Part shown: in pieces, positions 16,153 to 24,687 of the stretch
Layout of the letters: each line of letters opens with the position of its first letter
Position numbering within the stretch: position 1 is the first letter of the stretch
DNA from: CAVQZA01 sp963718355
Lineage (GTDB): Bacteria; Actinomycetota; Thermoleophilia; Gaiellales; Gaiellaceae
Length of the DNA stretch: 64,000 nt
NCBI GenBank assembly: GCA_963718355.1
Contig: CAVQZA010000004.1
Location: 496,001 to 560,000, forward strand
Direction of reading: 5' to 3'
Translations under genes and position numbers: made by a program
Notes under the pieces: generated by a model
Database searches by the model: none
Seen by the model: the letters and a program-made list of their open reading frames with translations, nothing else
What the model was told of the DNA's origin: nothing

Positions 16153-17224
16153 GCCGAACCGCGCGCACCGTCGGATAGATCGCACCGAGCAGCCCGACGC
16201 CGAGCGCGAACGCGAGCCCCCAGGCGAAGACGCCCGCGGTGAAGTCCGGCGTCACGAGCTGGGAGAGCCCGCGCTGGACGAAGAGCTCCGCCGCCGCGTA
16301 GCCGAGCAACAGGCCGAGCGCCAGCGCGAGCAGGCAGATACCGATCGCTTCGCTGATGATCATCGCGGCGATCCGCCAGGTCCTCCAGCCGACGGCGCGC
16401 AGGATCCCGATCTCGCGAAACCGCTCGAACACCGACATCGCCATGGTGTTGGTGATGCCAATGCCTCCGACGATCAGCGCGAGCAGCGCGATGATCCAGC
16501 CGGTCTGGAGGATCAGCCGGCTCGAGGTGTCGATCTTCACAGCCTGCCCCGGCTCGGTCACCGCGGCGACGCCGGGGAACTGGGCCTCGATCGCCTTCGC
16601 GACGGATTTCGGCTTTGCGCCGAGGCGCGCGATCACGGCGATCGTGGTCACCTCGCCCGGCCGGCCGGCGAGCCTCTGGACGATCGGCAGCGGCAACACC
16701 GCGCCGATGTCCTCGAACCTGTCACCTGAGTGGTAGAGGCCCGCGATCCGGTAGCGGTGGCCCTGGATCGTGAGAAAGTCGCCCGGCTTCAACCCCATCG
16801 ACTTCGCGGCGCGGTCTCCGAGCAGGGCTTCGGTGCCGTTGCCGCGCTGGCCCGCAACGATCACGAGGCGTCCGTACGGGAACTCCTTCGGGTCGAGCCC
16901 GAACAGCAGCACCGAGTCACGGCCGGAGACGGTGGTCACGTAGAGAAACAGCCGCGCCGTCTGGGCCACGTCCTTGTTCGCCGCGATCCGCTGCTCGAGC
17001 GAGGCGGGCAGCAGCGACTTGGTGAGGTCGGAGGCGTCGCGCTGGAACAGGCCGAAGTCGGCGCGGCCGACGTGGATCAGGTCGCCCGCGGTCTTGCTGA
17101 CGCCCGCGGAGATCGAGAGCAGCGCCACGATCAGCCCGACCCCGAGCGCCACCCCGACAGCGGTCAGCGCCGTTCGGGTCGGACGTCGCAGCAGGTTCTT
17201 CCAGACGAGTCCAGCCCACGTCAC
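16121..17224 (-). CDS. ABC transporter permease, FtsX/MacB type
   Basis: A 367-aa permease with one N-terminal helix (about residues 18-40), a large extracytoplasmic MacB-PCD-like domain (about 45-235: LLFGLDPKEFPYG, EALLGDRAAKSMGLKPGD), and three C-terminal helices with the FtsX signature (GGIGITNTMAMSVFERFREIGILRAVG). It probably pairs with the overlapping convergent ATPase to export a lipid, peptide or lipoprotein. Start GTG 17224 follows a short gap to the mrp promoter; I see no clear -10 for it. Confidence 0.84.
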   Translation of the reverse strand: MTWAGLVWKNLLRRPTRTALTAVGVALGVGLIVALLSISAGVSKTAGDLIHVGRADFGLFQRDASDLTKSLLPASLEQRIAANKDVAQTARLFLYVTTVSGRDSVLLFGLDPKEFPYGRLVIVAGQRGNGTEALLGDRAAKSMGLKPGDFLTIQGHRYRIAGLYHSGDRFEDIGAVLPLPIVQRLAGRPGEVTTIAVIARLGAKPKSVAKAIEAQFPGVAAVTEPGQAVKIDTSSRLILQTGWIIALLALIVGGIGITNTMAMSVFERFREIGILRAVGWRTWRIAAMIISEAIGICLLALALGLLLGYAAAELFVQRGLSQLVTPDFTAGVFAWGLAFALGVGLLGAIYPTVRAVRLTPIEALRHE

Positions 17225-17244
17225 TGGCGCATCATCGCCGTTGC

Positions 17245-17257
17245 TAGGCTCAGTCGC
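17245..17257 (+). promoter_or_regulatory. Leaderless -10 (GCTAGGCT) before mrp
   Basis: TAGGCT at 17245-17250, preceded by GC, is followed by 7 nt and ATG 17258. No Shine-Dalgarno is present. Confidence 0.6.
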
Positions 17258-18337
17258 ATGGCGGTCTCACGCGACCAGGTGCTGAAGGCGCTCGAACAGG
17301 TGATCGACCCCGAGCTGCATCGGAACGTGGTCGACCTGGACATGGTGCGCAGCGTCGAGATCGAGGGTGGCGACGTCGCGGTCACCATCGCGCTGACCGT
17401 CGCCGGTTGCCCACTTCGCTCGTCCTTCGAGGACCAGGTTCAGAACGCTGTGATGCCGCTCGACGACGTCGAGTCGGTGCGGCTCGCATTCGACGTGATG
17501 ACGCCGGACGAGCGCTCGGCGCTGACGGCGCGGCTGCGTGGCGGCGTCACCGAGCGGACGCAGGGGATCTCGCTCGACCGCTCGACGCGCGTGCTCGCGA
17601 TCGCCTCGGGCAAGGGCGGCGTCGGCAAGTCGACGCTGTCCGCGAATCTCGCCGTTGCGTTCGACCAGCTCGGCAAGCGCACGGGAATCCTCGACGCCGA
17701 CGTCTACGGGCACTCGATTCCGCACATCCTCGGCGTCTCGCAGCGCCCGATGCTCGTCGACAAGATGATCGTGCCGCCGGTGCGCGGCGGTCTCAAGCTG
17801 ATGTCGATCGGGTTCTTCCTCGACGACAACCAGCCCGTGATGTGGCGCGGGCCGATGCTGCACCGCGCACTGGAGCAGTTCCTCTCCGACGTGCACTGGG
17901 GCGAGCTGGACGTGCTCGTCGTGGACATGCCTCCGGGGACCGGCGACGTGGCGATCTCGCTCGGCCAGCTGCTTCCTCGCGCAGAGGTGATCGTGGTCAC
18001 GACGCCGCAGCCCGCCGCGCAGGAAGTCGCGTCGCGTGCGGCGGTGATGGCGCAGAAGACGAACATGCGCCTGCTTGGCGTGATCGAGAACATGTCGGGC
18101 GAGGTGTTCGGCCACGGCGGCGGCGAGCGCCTTGCGGCGGAGCTCGGGATTCCGGTGCTCGGAACGGTGCCGCTCGATCCGCGGCTGCGCGAGCAGGGTG
18201 ACCTCGCCGTGCCGCTCGTCGAGGCGGATCCGGAGTCCGAGACGTCGCGCGAGATCGTCCGGATCGCCGAATCGGTGCTCGGGCTCGAGCGGGAACGCGG
18301 GATCGGGCTCACCAAGCTGCTGCCCGTCGTCTCCTGA
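17258..18337 (+). CDS. mrp: Mrp/NBP35-family Fe-S carrier ATPase
   Basis: A 359-aa protein with an N-terminal MIP18/DUF59 domain (about residues 1-90, LKALEQVIDPELHRNVVDLD) and a ParA-like ATPase domain: deviant Walker A SGKGGVGKST (about 117), DADVYGHSIPHILG, VDMPPGTGDVAISL. The family delivers Fe-S clusters to apo-proteins such as respiratory enzymes. The CPHC-type cluster-binding motif usual after IENMS is absent: the sequence runs IENMSGEVFGHGGGERLA, so a bridging cluster would need other ligands. ATG 17258 is set by a leaderless -10. The HAD gene overlaps its stop. Confidence 0.87.
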   Translation: MAVSRDQVLKALEQVIDPELHRNVVDLDMVRSVEIEGGDVAVTIALTVAGCPLRSSFEDQVQNAVMPLDDVESVRLAFDVMTPDERSALTARLRGGVTERTQGISLDRSTRVLAIASGKGGVGKSTLSANLAVAFDQLGKRTGILDADVYGHSIPHILGVSQRPMLVDKMIVPPVRGGLKLMSIGFFLDDNQPVMWRGPMLHRALEQFLSDVHWGELDVLVVDMPPGTGDVAISLGQLLPRAEVIVVTTPQPAAQEVASRAAVMAQKTNMRLLGVIENMSGEVFGHGGGERLAAELGIPVLGTVPLDPRLREQGDLAVPLVEADPESETSREIVRIAESVLGLERERGIGLTKLLPVVS

Positions 18338-19005
18338 CCGCCGGCGCCTTCTTCGACCTCGATCGCACGCTGCTGCGCCGCTCGAGTGCCCTCGCGCTGG
18401 CCGGTGCCTTTCGCGAGCACGGCCTGATCTCGCGGCGCCAGGTCGCGCAGGCGGCGCTCTGGCAGGTGCTCTTCGTGCTGCGCGGCGCGCGCGCCGAGGA
18501 GGTCGAGGCGCTGGCCGACCGAGGCATCCTGGCCCTGCGCGGCGTTCGGGCGGCGGAGGTCGCCGAGCTCGTCGCCGATGCGATGGAGCCGGTGCTGAAG
18601 CCGCTGCTCGCGCCGGAGGTGGTCGATGCGGCGCACGGCTTCCGGGATCAGGGCCATCGCGTCTACATCGTCTCGACGGCGCTGCAGGAGATTGTCGACG
18701 CCGTCGTTGCGGATCTCGGGCTCGACGGCGGGATCGGCACGGTGTGCGAGGTTGAGGACGGTCTCTACACGGGTCGCTCGGAGCGGCCCCTGCACGGCAC
18801 GGCCAAGGCGGACGCCCTCATCGAGCTCGCCGCCCGCGAGTCGCTCGACCTCAAAGCCTCGACGGCGTACTCCGACAGCCACTCCGACCTGCCGTTCCTC
18901 GAGGCCGTGGGCCATCCCGTCGTCGTCAATCCCGACCGCGCGCTGCGCAAGGTGGCCCAGGCGCGCGGCTGGCCCATCCTCGAGCCCCGTCGCCGTGCTG
19001 CCTGA
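18334..19005 (+). CDS. HAD superfamily subfamily IB hydrolase (SerB-like)
   Basis: Phosphatase-like protein of 223 aa. Motif I, FFDLDRTLL, is at residues 7-15; a helical cap follows; motif II is near YIVSTALQE; motif IV is AYSDSHSDLPFLEAVG near 182. This is the SerB/phosphatidylglycerophosphate-phosphatase type. Since motif I must be included, the start has to be before 18354. The only start-like codon is CTG 18334, in a CTGA overlap with the mrp stop; the first in-frame GTG (18466) would delete the active site. The substrate is unknown. Confidence 0.82.
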   Translation: MTAGAFFDLDRTLLRRSSALALAGAFREHGLISRRQVAQAALWQVLFVLRGARAEEVEALADRGILALRGVRAAEVAELVADAMEPVLKPLLAPEVVDAAHGFRDQGHRVYIVSTALQEIVDAVVADLGLDGGIGTVCEVEDGLYTGRSERPLHGTAKADALIELAARESLDLKASTAYSDSHSDLPFLEAVGHPVVVNPDRALRKVAQARGWPILEPRRRAA

Positions 19006-19726
19006 GGAGGCGCTGCCGCGGCTAAAGGCGCTCGGCTTCGGCGAGGCCGACGCTGCGACGCTCGCCGACCACTTCCTCGACGCGGAGCGACGTGGCTCGC
19101 TCGGCCACGGGCTCTCGCGGATCGAGTGGCTCGAGACGCTCGACGGGATCGACCCCGCGGCGCGGCCCGCGCGGGTCACGAGCGAGCCGGGTTACGAGCG
19201 CTGGGCCTCGAACGGAGCGCTCGGCTACCTCACGCTCGCGGCGATCGTCGCGGCGCAGCTCGCGGATCCGCCGGAGCGTTCGCGCCTCGTCGTCGCCGAC
19301 GCATTTCCCACGGGCGCGCTCGGCTACTGGACGCGGACGCTGGCCGAGGGCGGGCTTGTCGCCGCGCTGACGGCTACCTCGCCGCCGCGGCTCGCCTCGC
19401 CCGACGGCGGCCCGGTGCTCGCGGGCACGAATCCGCTCGCGCTCGCGGTGCCGAGCTCCGACGGCCGCCCGCTGGTCACCGACGTCTCGATGGGGAAGGT
19501 GACCCACGGCGACGTCCTGCGCGGCGCCGCGCAGCCGGAGGATCTCGTCCCGTTCGGCGGCGAGCATGCCTACAAGGCATTTGCGCTCGCGATCGGGCTC
19601 CAGGCGGTCGTCGACGCGCTCGCCGCGCCGGAGAGCTACGGCATCGTGCTGCTCGTCGCGCGCCCCGAGGCCGATCCGGTGCCGGGCCTGCGCGCTTCGG
19701 GCGTGCGGCTACCCGGTGATCGCTGA
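18995..19726 (+). CDS. Malate/L-lactate dehydrogenase (Ldh2) family protein, short
   Basis: NAD(P)-dependent oxidoreductase of the Ldh2/ureidoglycolate dehydrogenase fold. Recognisable parts: DAERRGSLGHGLSRIEWL (family SHGxxR-like box), VADAFPTGALGYWTR, LAGTNPLALAVPSSDGRPLVTDVSMGKV and GGEHAYKAFALAIGLQ. It has 243 aa against roughly 330-360 in the family; pieces of the middle and C-terminal lobe are missing. It may be a compact variant with altered activity. GTG 18995 overlaps the HAD gene by 11 nt. The 3' end runs into the convergent cupin gene by 18 nt. Confidence 0.7.
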   Translation: MLPEEALPRLKALGFGEADAATLADHFLDAERRGSLGHGLSRIEWLETLDGIDPAARPARVTSEPGYERWASNGALGYLTLAAIVAAQLADPPERSRLVVADAFPTGALGYWTRTLAEGGLVAALTATSPPRLASPDGGPVLAGTNPLALAVPSSDGRPLVTDVSMGKVTHGDVLRGAAQPEDLVPFGGEHAYKAFALAIGLQAVVDALAAPESYGIVLLVARPEADPVPGLRASGVRLPGDR

Positions 19727-20338
19727 GACCTCGTCCCTGATCGGGTCGAGATCGACATCGCCGCCGGACCACTTCCGCACGCGCTCCGGGGCGAGCTCGA
19801 ACGAGCGGCGTACTGCCTCGAGCGCACCCTCGCGGTCGCCGGCGCGCATCCGGAAGCACGCGAGGTTGTAGAAGGTCGCAGCGTCGTCCGGGTTGGCGGC
19901 CGCGGCCTCCTCGAGCAGCGCGACCGCCTCGGCGATGGGCAGGTGCTCCGCCAGGAACGCCGCTTCCCACGGCGACGGCCTGAAAGCCTCGCCGGGCTTC
20001 GCGCCGACGGCGAGCACTGTGGTGCCCGGCTCGAGCGCGACCGCCGAGCGCTTCACCGACCAATCGGGCAGGTGGACGATCGTGCCGGCCGGCGCGTCGA
20101 TTTCCTCGCCGTTCAGCGTGAAGGTCGCGTGGCCGGCGACCACGACGTACACCTCCTCGTGCCCGACGCCCTCCTCGGTGTGCTCCTCGACGACCTCGCC
20201 GCCGACCTCGGCCGCGGTGTACGCGTTCATCCCGAACGCCTCGATCCCGAGCCTGCTGCGGATCGGATGCCAGAGGAGCCCGCGCTCGCCGACCGGGAAG
20301 CTCTCGAGCTCGGAGAGGTTGACGATGTTCCAGGTCAC
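19709..20338 (-). CDS. Cupin domain protein with TPR tail
   Basis: A 209-aa protein with a cupin barrel (about residues 25-115: EEHTEEGVGHEEVYVVVAGH as motif 1, APAGTIVHLPDWSVKRSA as motif 2) followed by a tetratricopeptide segment (about 135-190: LLEEAAAANPDDAATFYNLA and GDREGALEAVRRSFELAPE). Cupin-TPR fusions occur in actinobacteria, function unassigned. It is last in a four-gene minus-strand set; GTG 20338 overlaps the DUF1028 stop. Confidence 0.75.
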   Translation of the reverse strand: MTWNIVNLSELESFPVGERGLLWHPIRSRLGIEAFGMNAYTAAEVGGEVVEEHTEEGVGHEEVYVVVAGHATFTLNGEEIDAPAGTIVHLPDWSVKRSAVALEPGTTVLAVGAKPGEAFRPSPWEAAFLAEHLPIAEAVALLEEAAAANPDDAATFYNLACFRMRAGDREGALEAVRRSFELAPERVRKWSGGDVDLDPIRDEVSAITG

Positions 20339-21168
20339 GTGGTCGATTCTCGCAGCTGCTCGAGCACCACCGGGTCGATCGCGTCCTCGCCGCCGACGCG
20401 CTCCTCGAGGTTCTCGACGCCGGCCCAGTCGGCGAGCCGCTCGTAGCCGAGCGCGCCGAGCCGGCGCTGCACCTCGGCGGCGAGCTCACCGTCGAGCGGC
20501 AGCCATTCTGCGCGAGGCGTCTTGCCGAAGAGCGCCTGATGGAGCTTGTAGAGGCGAGTGAGCTCCTCGATCGGGCGCCCGTGGTCGTCGATCCGGAGAT
20601 CGACGAGCGTGTCCGAAAGCGCGCCGTAGCCGCCGTCGCGTTCCACGACGACGAGAGCCGCGGACTGCTGCCCGCGTCGGTCGCCGCCCGCCTCCTGCGC
20701 CGCCGCGAGGCAGGCGATCAGTCGCTCGGCCAGCGGCAGCGCCGCCGTCGCCTCGAACGTCTCTGCAAGCGCGTCGACGGTCTCCGCCGAGACGAGGATG
20801 TTCCCCTGCGCCGCGTAGCTCGGGCCTGTGCGTCCGCCGGCCCACTCGCTGCACTCGGAGCCGGTGAAGCTCGCGCCGCGCCCGTGCGCGTCGACGATGC
20901 CGAGCTGCCGTGTCTCCCGCTCCTCGTCGGCCGCGGTCAAGCGCTCGACCACCTCCTCGGCGGAAAGGCCCTCGGAGAGCAGGGCGAGGCCCTCGGGGCC
21001 GTAGCGCGGGTTCGCGTAGGCCTGCGTCGCTACGGCGCCGACCCCGGGCACCGCCCACGGCACGACCGAGCCGACCGCGAGAAACTTCGACTGCACCCCG
21101 ACGCCCCACTGCCCCGCCGCGAGATCGCACGCCGCAATCGAGTAGGTCGCAACGACCGGGCTAGCCAT
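20335..21168 (-). CDS. DUF1028 family protein (Ntn-hydrolase-like)
   Basis: A 277-aa protein. The N-terminal 220 residues match DUF1028: ATYSIAACDLAAGQWGVGVQ, VPGVGAVATQAYANPRYGPEG, GASFTGSECSEWAGGRTGPS, AQGNILVSAETVDAL and LVDLRIDDHGRPIEEL. The family resembles Ntn hydrolases, and its role is unknown. The last about 60 residues (PLDGELAAEVQRRLGALGY) look like a peptidoglycan-binding-type helical domain often attached to DUF1028. Overlaps with both neighbours indicate co-translation. Confidence 0.82.
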   Translation of the reverse strand: MASPVVATYSIAACDLAAGQWGVGVQSKFLAVGSVVPWAVPGVGAVATQAYANPRYGPEGLALLSEGLSAEEVVERLTAADEERETRQLGIVDAHGRGASFTGSECSEWAGGRTGPSYAAQGNILVSAETVDALAETFEATAALPLAERLIACLAAAQEAGGDRRGQQSAALVVVERDGGYGALSDTLVDLRIDDHGRPIEELTRLYKLHQALFGKTPRAEWLPLDGELAAEVQRRLGALGYERLADWAGVENLEERVGGEDAIDPVVLEQLRESTT

Positions 21169-21439
21169 ACGTGAGACCGGTCAGGTCGAGCTCGAGCAGC
21201 TCCTCGGAGCCCACGGGCACGAGCACCGCCGAGACCTCGGGCCGGGCGAGTGCCGCGCGCACCGCGTCGGCGCTGGACGCCCGGACGACCACCGGCGTCC
21301 CGTTCGCGTGCGCTTCCCTCATCAACTCGTCCTCCACGCCGTCGAGCACGAGCACGTCGTCGAGCGGCACCGCAGGATCGCCCTCGACCGCGAGCTCGGG
21401 CACGCGCAGCCCGCGGGCGCCGAACCAGCGCTGCCTCAC
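21161..21439 (-). CDS. Hypothetical protein, 92 aa
   Basis: Not recognised. The sequence starts MRQRWFGARGLRVPELAVEG, then DDVLVLDGVEDELMREAH, PVVVRASSADAVRAALARPE and VSAVLVPVGSEELLELDLTG, an alternating beta-alpha pattern that could be a small Rossmann-like half domain. GTG 21439 overlaps the MBL hydrolase stop by 4 nt, and its TAG overlaps the DUF1028 start by 8 nt. These overlaps on both sides argue for a real gene. Confidence 0.6.
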   Translation of the reverse strand: MRQRWFGARGLRVPELAVEGDPAVPLDDVLVLDGVEDELMREAHANGTPVVVRASSADAVRAALARPEVSAVLVPVGSEELLELDLTGLTYG

Positions 21440-22125
21440 AGCTCCACGGAGCCGCCGGGCGGGATCTCGGCGATCTCGACTCCCGGGGCGAGCTTCCGCA
21501 GCTCTGCCGGCGTGCCGTGGAGGAGGGGGAACGTGCCGTAGTGACAGGGGACGCAGCGCTTCACACCGAGCAGCTCGAGCGCGACCGCCGCCTCGCGCGG
21601 CCCCATCGTGAAGTGGTCGCCGATCGGCAAGACAGCGACGTCCGGCGAATAGATCCGCCCGATCAGCTGCATGCTCATAAACACGTTGGTGTCACCGGCG
21701 AAGTAGACGGTCGTGCCATCCTCGAGCTCGATCACGAGGCCCGCCGGCTCGCCGAGGTAGGTGCCGTCGTGCGCGCTCGACGAGTGGTTGGCGTCGGTGA
21801 GCGTGATCCGGACTCCGTCGACGTTGACGGTGCCGCCCTTGTTCGGCGAGTGCGCCATGTTCGCGTCGACGCCCTGTCCCGCGAGCCAGCCGCGGAGCTC
21901 GACGAGCGCGATCACCGGGCAGCCGAACTTCTCGTACAGCGCGACCGTGTCGCCGACGTGATCTTCGTGACCGTGCGTGACGGCGATCAGGTCGACCCGC
22001 TCGGGCTCGCGCTCGCTCTCGGGCACCGTGGGGCCGGAGAGCCAGGGGTCGATGTAGATCCGTTTGCCGCCGGGGGACTCCAGCCGGAAGGCGGAGTGGC
22101 CGAGCCAGGTGAGGGTTCCAGACAT
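21436..22125 (-). CDS. Metallo-beta-lactamase fold hydrolase (UPF0173)
   Basis: A 229-aa metal-dependent hydrolase of the UPF0173/UlaG-like class. It starts LTWLGHSAFRLESPGGKRIY, has DPWLSGP, the zinc motif VTHGHEDHVGD (about residue 50), VYFAGDTNVFMSM and LPIGDHFTMGPREAA, and ends with the CVPCHYGTFPLL His. The substrate is unknown. It is the first gene of a four-gene minus-strand set and has its own leaderless -10. Confidence 0.86.
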   Translation of the reverse strand: MSGTLTWLGHSAFRLESPGGKRIYIDPWLSGPTVPESEREPERVDLIAVTHGHEDHVGDTVALYEKFGCPVIALVELRGWLAGQGVDANMAHSPNKGGTVNVDGVRITLTDANHSSSAHDGTYLGEPAGLVIELEDGTTVYFAGDTNVFMSMQLIGRIYSPDVAVLPIGDHFTMGPREAAVALELLGVKRCVPCHYGTFPLLHGTPAELRKLAPGVEIAEIPPGGSVEL

Positions 22126-22137
22126 ACCGGGAATCTA
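22126..22137 (-). promoter_or_regulatory. Leaderless -10 (TAGATT) before MBL hydrolase gene
   Basis: On the minus strand TAGATT (22137-22132) is followed by 6 nt and ATG 22125. Confidence 0.6.
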
Positions 22138-22176
22138 ACGCAGGAGTGACGCTGCGGGCGACGAAACTCGCGGCGG

Positions 22177-22554
22177 ATGCTTCGCCGTCTTCTTCCGCTC
22201 GGCCCGGTCCTGCTCGTGGCTGTCGCCGACGGCGCCGGCGCCCACCGGCTCGCCTTCTACCTGATGCTGCTGGCGGTGCCCGCGGCCGTCGCCGCGTCGC
22301 TCACCTGCTTCGGCGAGGCGCTCGACGGCGGGCCTGAGGACGGTCTCCAGGCGCTGCTCGCCGCGCTCGTGCTGCTACTCGTCGTGGCCGGTGCCGCGGT
22401 ACGAGCGCCGTACGTGACGCAGGGCGCACTGCCAACGGCGGCCGTGTCCGCTCTCGTCGCGGTCGGCGTGCTGCTCGGAGTCCAGTTGCTGGCCGGTTTG
22501 CCGGCGCTCGTCGCCGGTTTGCGGAGCCCCGCTCCGCGCGGATACGCTGGCTAG
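22177..22554 (+). CDS. Small polytopic membrane protein, unknown function
   Basis: A 125-aa protein, mostly hydrophobic, with about four transmembrane segments (near residues 5-18, 24-45, 58-75 and 85-115). It begins MLRRLLPLGPVLLVAVADG. No family is recognised. It ends 3 nt before the start of the MMPL transporter, suggesting a common operon and perhaps an accessory role in the same membrane system. Start ATG 22177 is chosen as the first ATG in frame; no good Shine-Dalgarno is seen. Confidence 0.6.
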   Translation: MLRRLLPLGPVLLVAVADGAGAHRLAFYLMLLAVPAAVAASLTCFGEALDGGPEDGLQALLAALVLLLVVAGAAVRAPYVTQGALPTAAVSALVAVGVLLGVQLLAGLPALVAGLRSPAPRGYAG

Positions 22555-22557
22555 CGC

Positions 22558-24687
22558 GTGCTGGGGGGCCTCGGACACTTCGTCTTCCGGCGACGGAAGC
22601 TCATCGTCGTCGTATGGATTGGCCTCGCCGTTTTCGGCATGTACGCCGCCTCGCAGGTCTCCAAGCGGTGGCTCGAGCAGTTCTCGATTCCGGGTTATCC
22701 CGCCTACGAGGCGAACCAGCGGGCGCTGAAGGTCTTCGGCACGGGCGAGCAGCCGCCGATGATCGCCGTGTTCACGTCGAAGGGCGACGTGACCCAGGCA
22801 TCGGGGATCAAGGTCGCGATCGCGGCGGCGGCGAAAAGTGTGCCGGGCTCGCGCGTCGGCGACTACTTCTCGACGGGCAACAAGGCCTACGTCTCGGCTG
22901 ACGGGCACACGATGTTCGCCACGATCTATCCGCCCGGGAACGGCGGCTTCAACCTGAACTACAACATCAACGGCACGCGCGCCGCGTTGCTCGCAGCGAC
23001 GCCGGCCGGAGTCACCGCGCACCTCACCGGGCGCGACCCGCTGCAGCTCGCCGAGGGCGGCGGCGGCGGGCCGAGCGTCCTCACCGAGGCGCTGATCGGC
23101 GGCCTCGGCGCGCTGATCATCCTGCTCTTCGTGTTCGGGACGCTGCCCGCGGTGCTGATGCCGATCCTCGCCGCCGCGTGCTCGATCCTCACGACCTTCA
23201 TCTTCATCTGGGCGCTGACCTACATCACGTCGGTCTCGATCATCGTCCAGTTCCTGGTCGCATTAGTCGGGCTCGGCGTCGCGATTGACTACTCGCTGCT
23301 GATGATCTTCCGCTTCAGGGAGGAGCTGAAACGCCAGCCCGACGTCGAGACGGCGATCGTCGAGACGATGACCCACGCGGGCCGCTCGGTGATCGTGTCG
23401 GGCTCGACGGTCGCGATCGGCCTCCTGAGCCTCGTGATCCTGCCGATCCCCGTGATCCGCTCGATCGGGATCGGCGGGATGCTGATCCCGGCCGTCTCGG
23501 TCGTGTCGGGGATCACGCTCGTGCCCGCGCTGCTCTCGCTGCTCGGGCCGAAGCTCAACGCGGTGCGCGTGATGCCGAAGGGCGTGCTCACGGCGACCGA
23601 CGCCGGCACCGGCTTCTGGTGGCGCTGGGCGCGGTTCGTGACGAAGCACCCGTGGCCGGTCGCGCTCGTCGGGCTCGCGACCTGCGCGCTCCTGATCATC
23701 CCGGCGCTGCACCTGAACCCGAGCGAGGCGCAGGCCAAGGACATCCCGGGACAAGGCGACGCGTTCGCCGGGCGCGCGGCGCTCGTCGATGCGGGCATCT
23801 CGCTCGGCGTTATGAAACCGTTCGTGATCCTGGTCGAGAACGGCGCCGCGCCGGGCCCGATCGCGGCCAAGGTCGCTGCGGTCCCGGGGGTGACGGGAGT
23901 GGTCCTCCCGACCGGCTCGGGCTGGCAGAAGGCCGGCAACGCGCTGATCGAAGCGTTCCCCTCGACCGACGGCGCCTCGCGGACGACCCGGACGACGATC
24001 AAGAACGTCCACGCTGCGCTGGTGGGGACCGAAGCGACGCTCGGCGGCGTCGCCCCCGAGGAGCGCGACTTCGTCCACGCCGTCTACGGCAACTTCCCGT
24101 ACATGCTGGCCTTCGTGATCCTGCTCACGTTCTTCCTGCTCATGCGAGCATTCCGCTCGATCGTGCTGCCGATCAAGGCGGTGATCGTGAACCTGATCTC
24201 GCTCGGCGCTGCCTACGGGATCATCGTCTTCATCTTCCAGGACGGCAACGGCTCGCAGACGATCTGGGGCGTCAGCGCGACCCACGCGATCATCTCGTGG
24301 ATCCCGCTGATGATCTTCGCGTTCCTCTACGGCCTCTCGATGGACTACGAGGTGTTCATGCTGACGCGGATGCGCGAGGCGTACGACGAGCTGCACAACA
24401 CCAACGAGGCGATCGCGACCGGGCTCGCGCGCACTGGCAAGCTCGTGACGAGCGCGGCGCTCGTGCTGATGTTCGCATTCTTCGTGCTGTCTACGGGGCC
24501 GAGCGTCGACATCAAGCAGTTCGGGATCGGGCTCGCGGCGGGGATCATCTTCGACGCGACCGTGATCCGCGCGCTGCTCGTGCCGTCGATCATGACGCTG
24601 ATGGGCTCCTGGAACTGGTGGCTCCCGGAGGGGGTCGCGCGCGTGCTGCGGGTTCCCGCCGGGCGCCGCGTGCCCGACGCGGCCTGA
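22558..24687 (+). CDS. MMPL/RND-family transporter
   Basis: A 709-aa polytopic exporter of the MmpL type, with about 12 helices in two halves: one helix near the N-terminus (RKLIVVVWIGLAVFGMY), an extracytoplasmic domain, five helices from about 180 with the family motif GVAIDYSLLMIFRFREEL (about 240), then a repeat with YGLSMDYEVFMLTRMREAYD (about 590). The two D-Y motifs are the proton-relay positions. MmpL proteins export lipids, siderophores or drugs; the cargo is unknown. Start GTG 22558. Downstream, a dehydrogenase gene overlaps its stop. Confidence 0.87.
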   Translation: MLGGLGHFVFRRRKLIVVVWIGLAVFGMYAASQVSKRWLEQFSIPGYPAYEANQRALKVFGTGEQPPMIAVFTSKGDVTQASGIKVAIAAAAKSVPGSRVGDYFSTGNKAYVSADGHTMFATIYPPGNGGFNLNYNINGTRAALLAATPAGVTAHLTGRDPLQLAEGGGGGPSVLTEALIGGLGALIILLFVFGTLPAVLMPILAAACSILTTFIFIWALTYITSVSIIVQFLVALVGLGVAIDYSLLMIFRFREELKRQPDVETAIVETMTHAGRSVIVSGSTVAIGLLSLVILPIPVIRSIGIGGMLIPAVSVVSGITLVPALLSLLGPKLNAVRVMPKGVLTATDAGTGFWWRWARFVTKHPWPVALVGLATCALLIIPALHLNPSEAQAKDIPGQGDAFAGRAALVDAGISLGVMKPFVILVENGAAPGPIAAKVAAVPGVTGVVLPTGSGWQKAGNALIEAFPSTDGASRTTRTTIKNVHAALVGTEATLGGVAPEERDFVHAVYGNFPYMLAFVILLTFFLLMRAFRSIVLPIKAVIVNLISLGAAYGIIVFIFQDGNGSQTIWGVSATHAIISWIPLMIFAFLYGLSMDYEVFMLTRMREAYDELHNTNEAIATGLARTGKLVTSAALVLMFAFFVLSTGPSVDIKQFGIGLAAGIIFDATVIRALLVPSIMTLMGSWNWWLPEGVARVLRVPAGRRVPDAA

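Noticed and set aside
18466..19005. HAD gene starting at GTG 18466
   Set aside because: This start would remove motif I (DLDRTLL), which is encoded in the same frame upstream; CTG 18334 is preferred.
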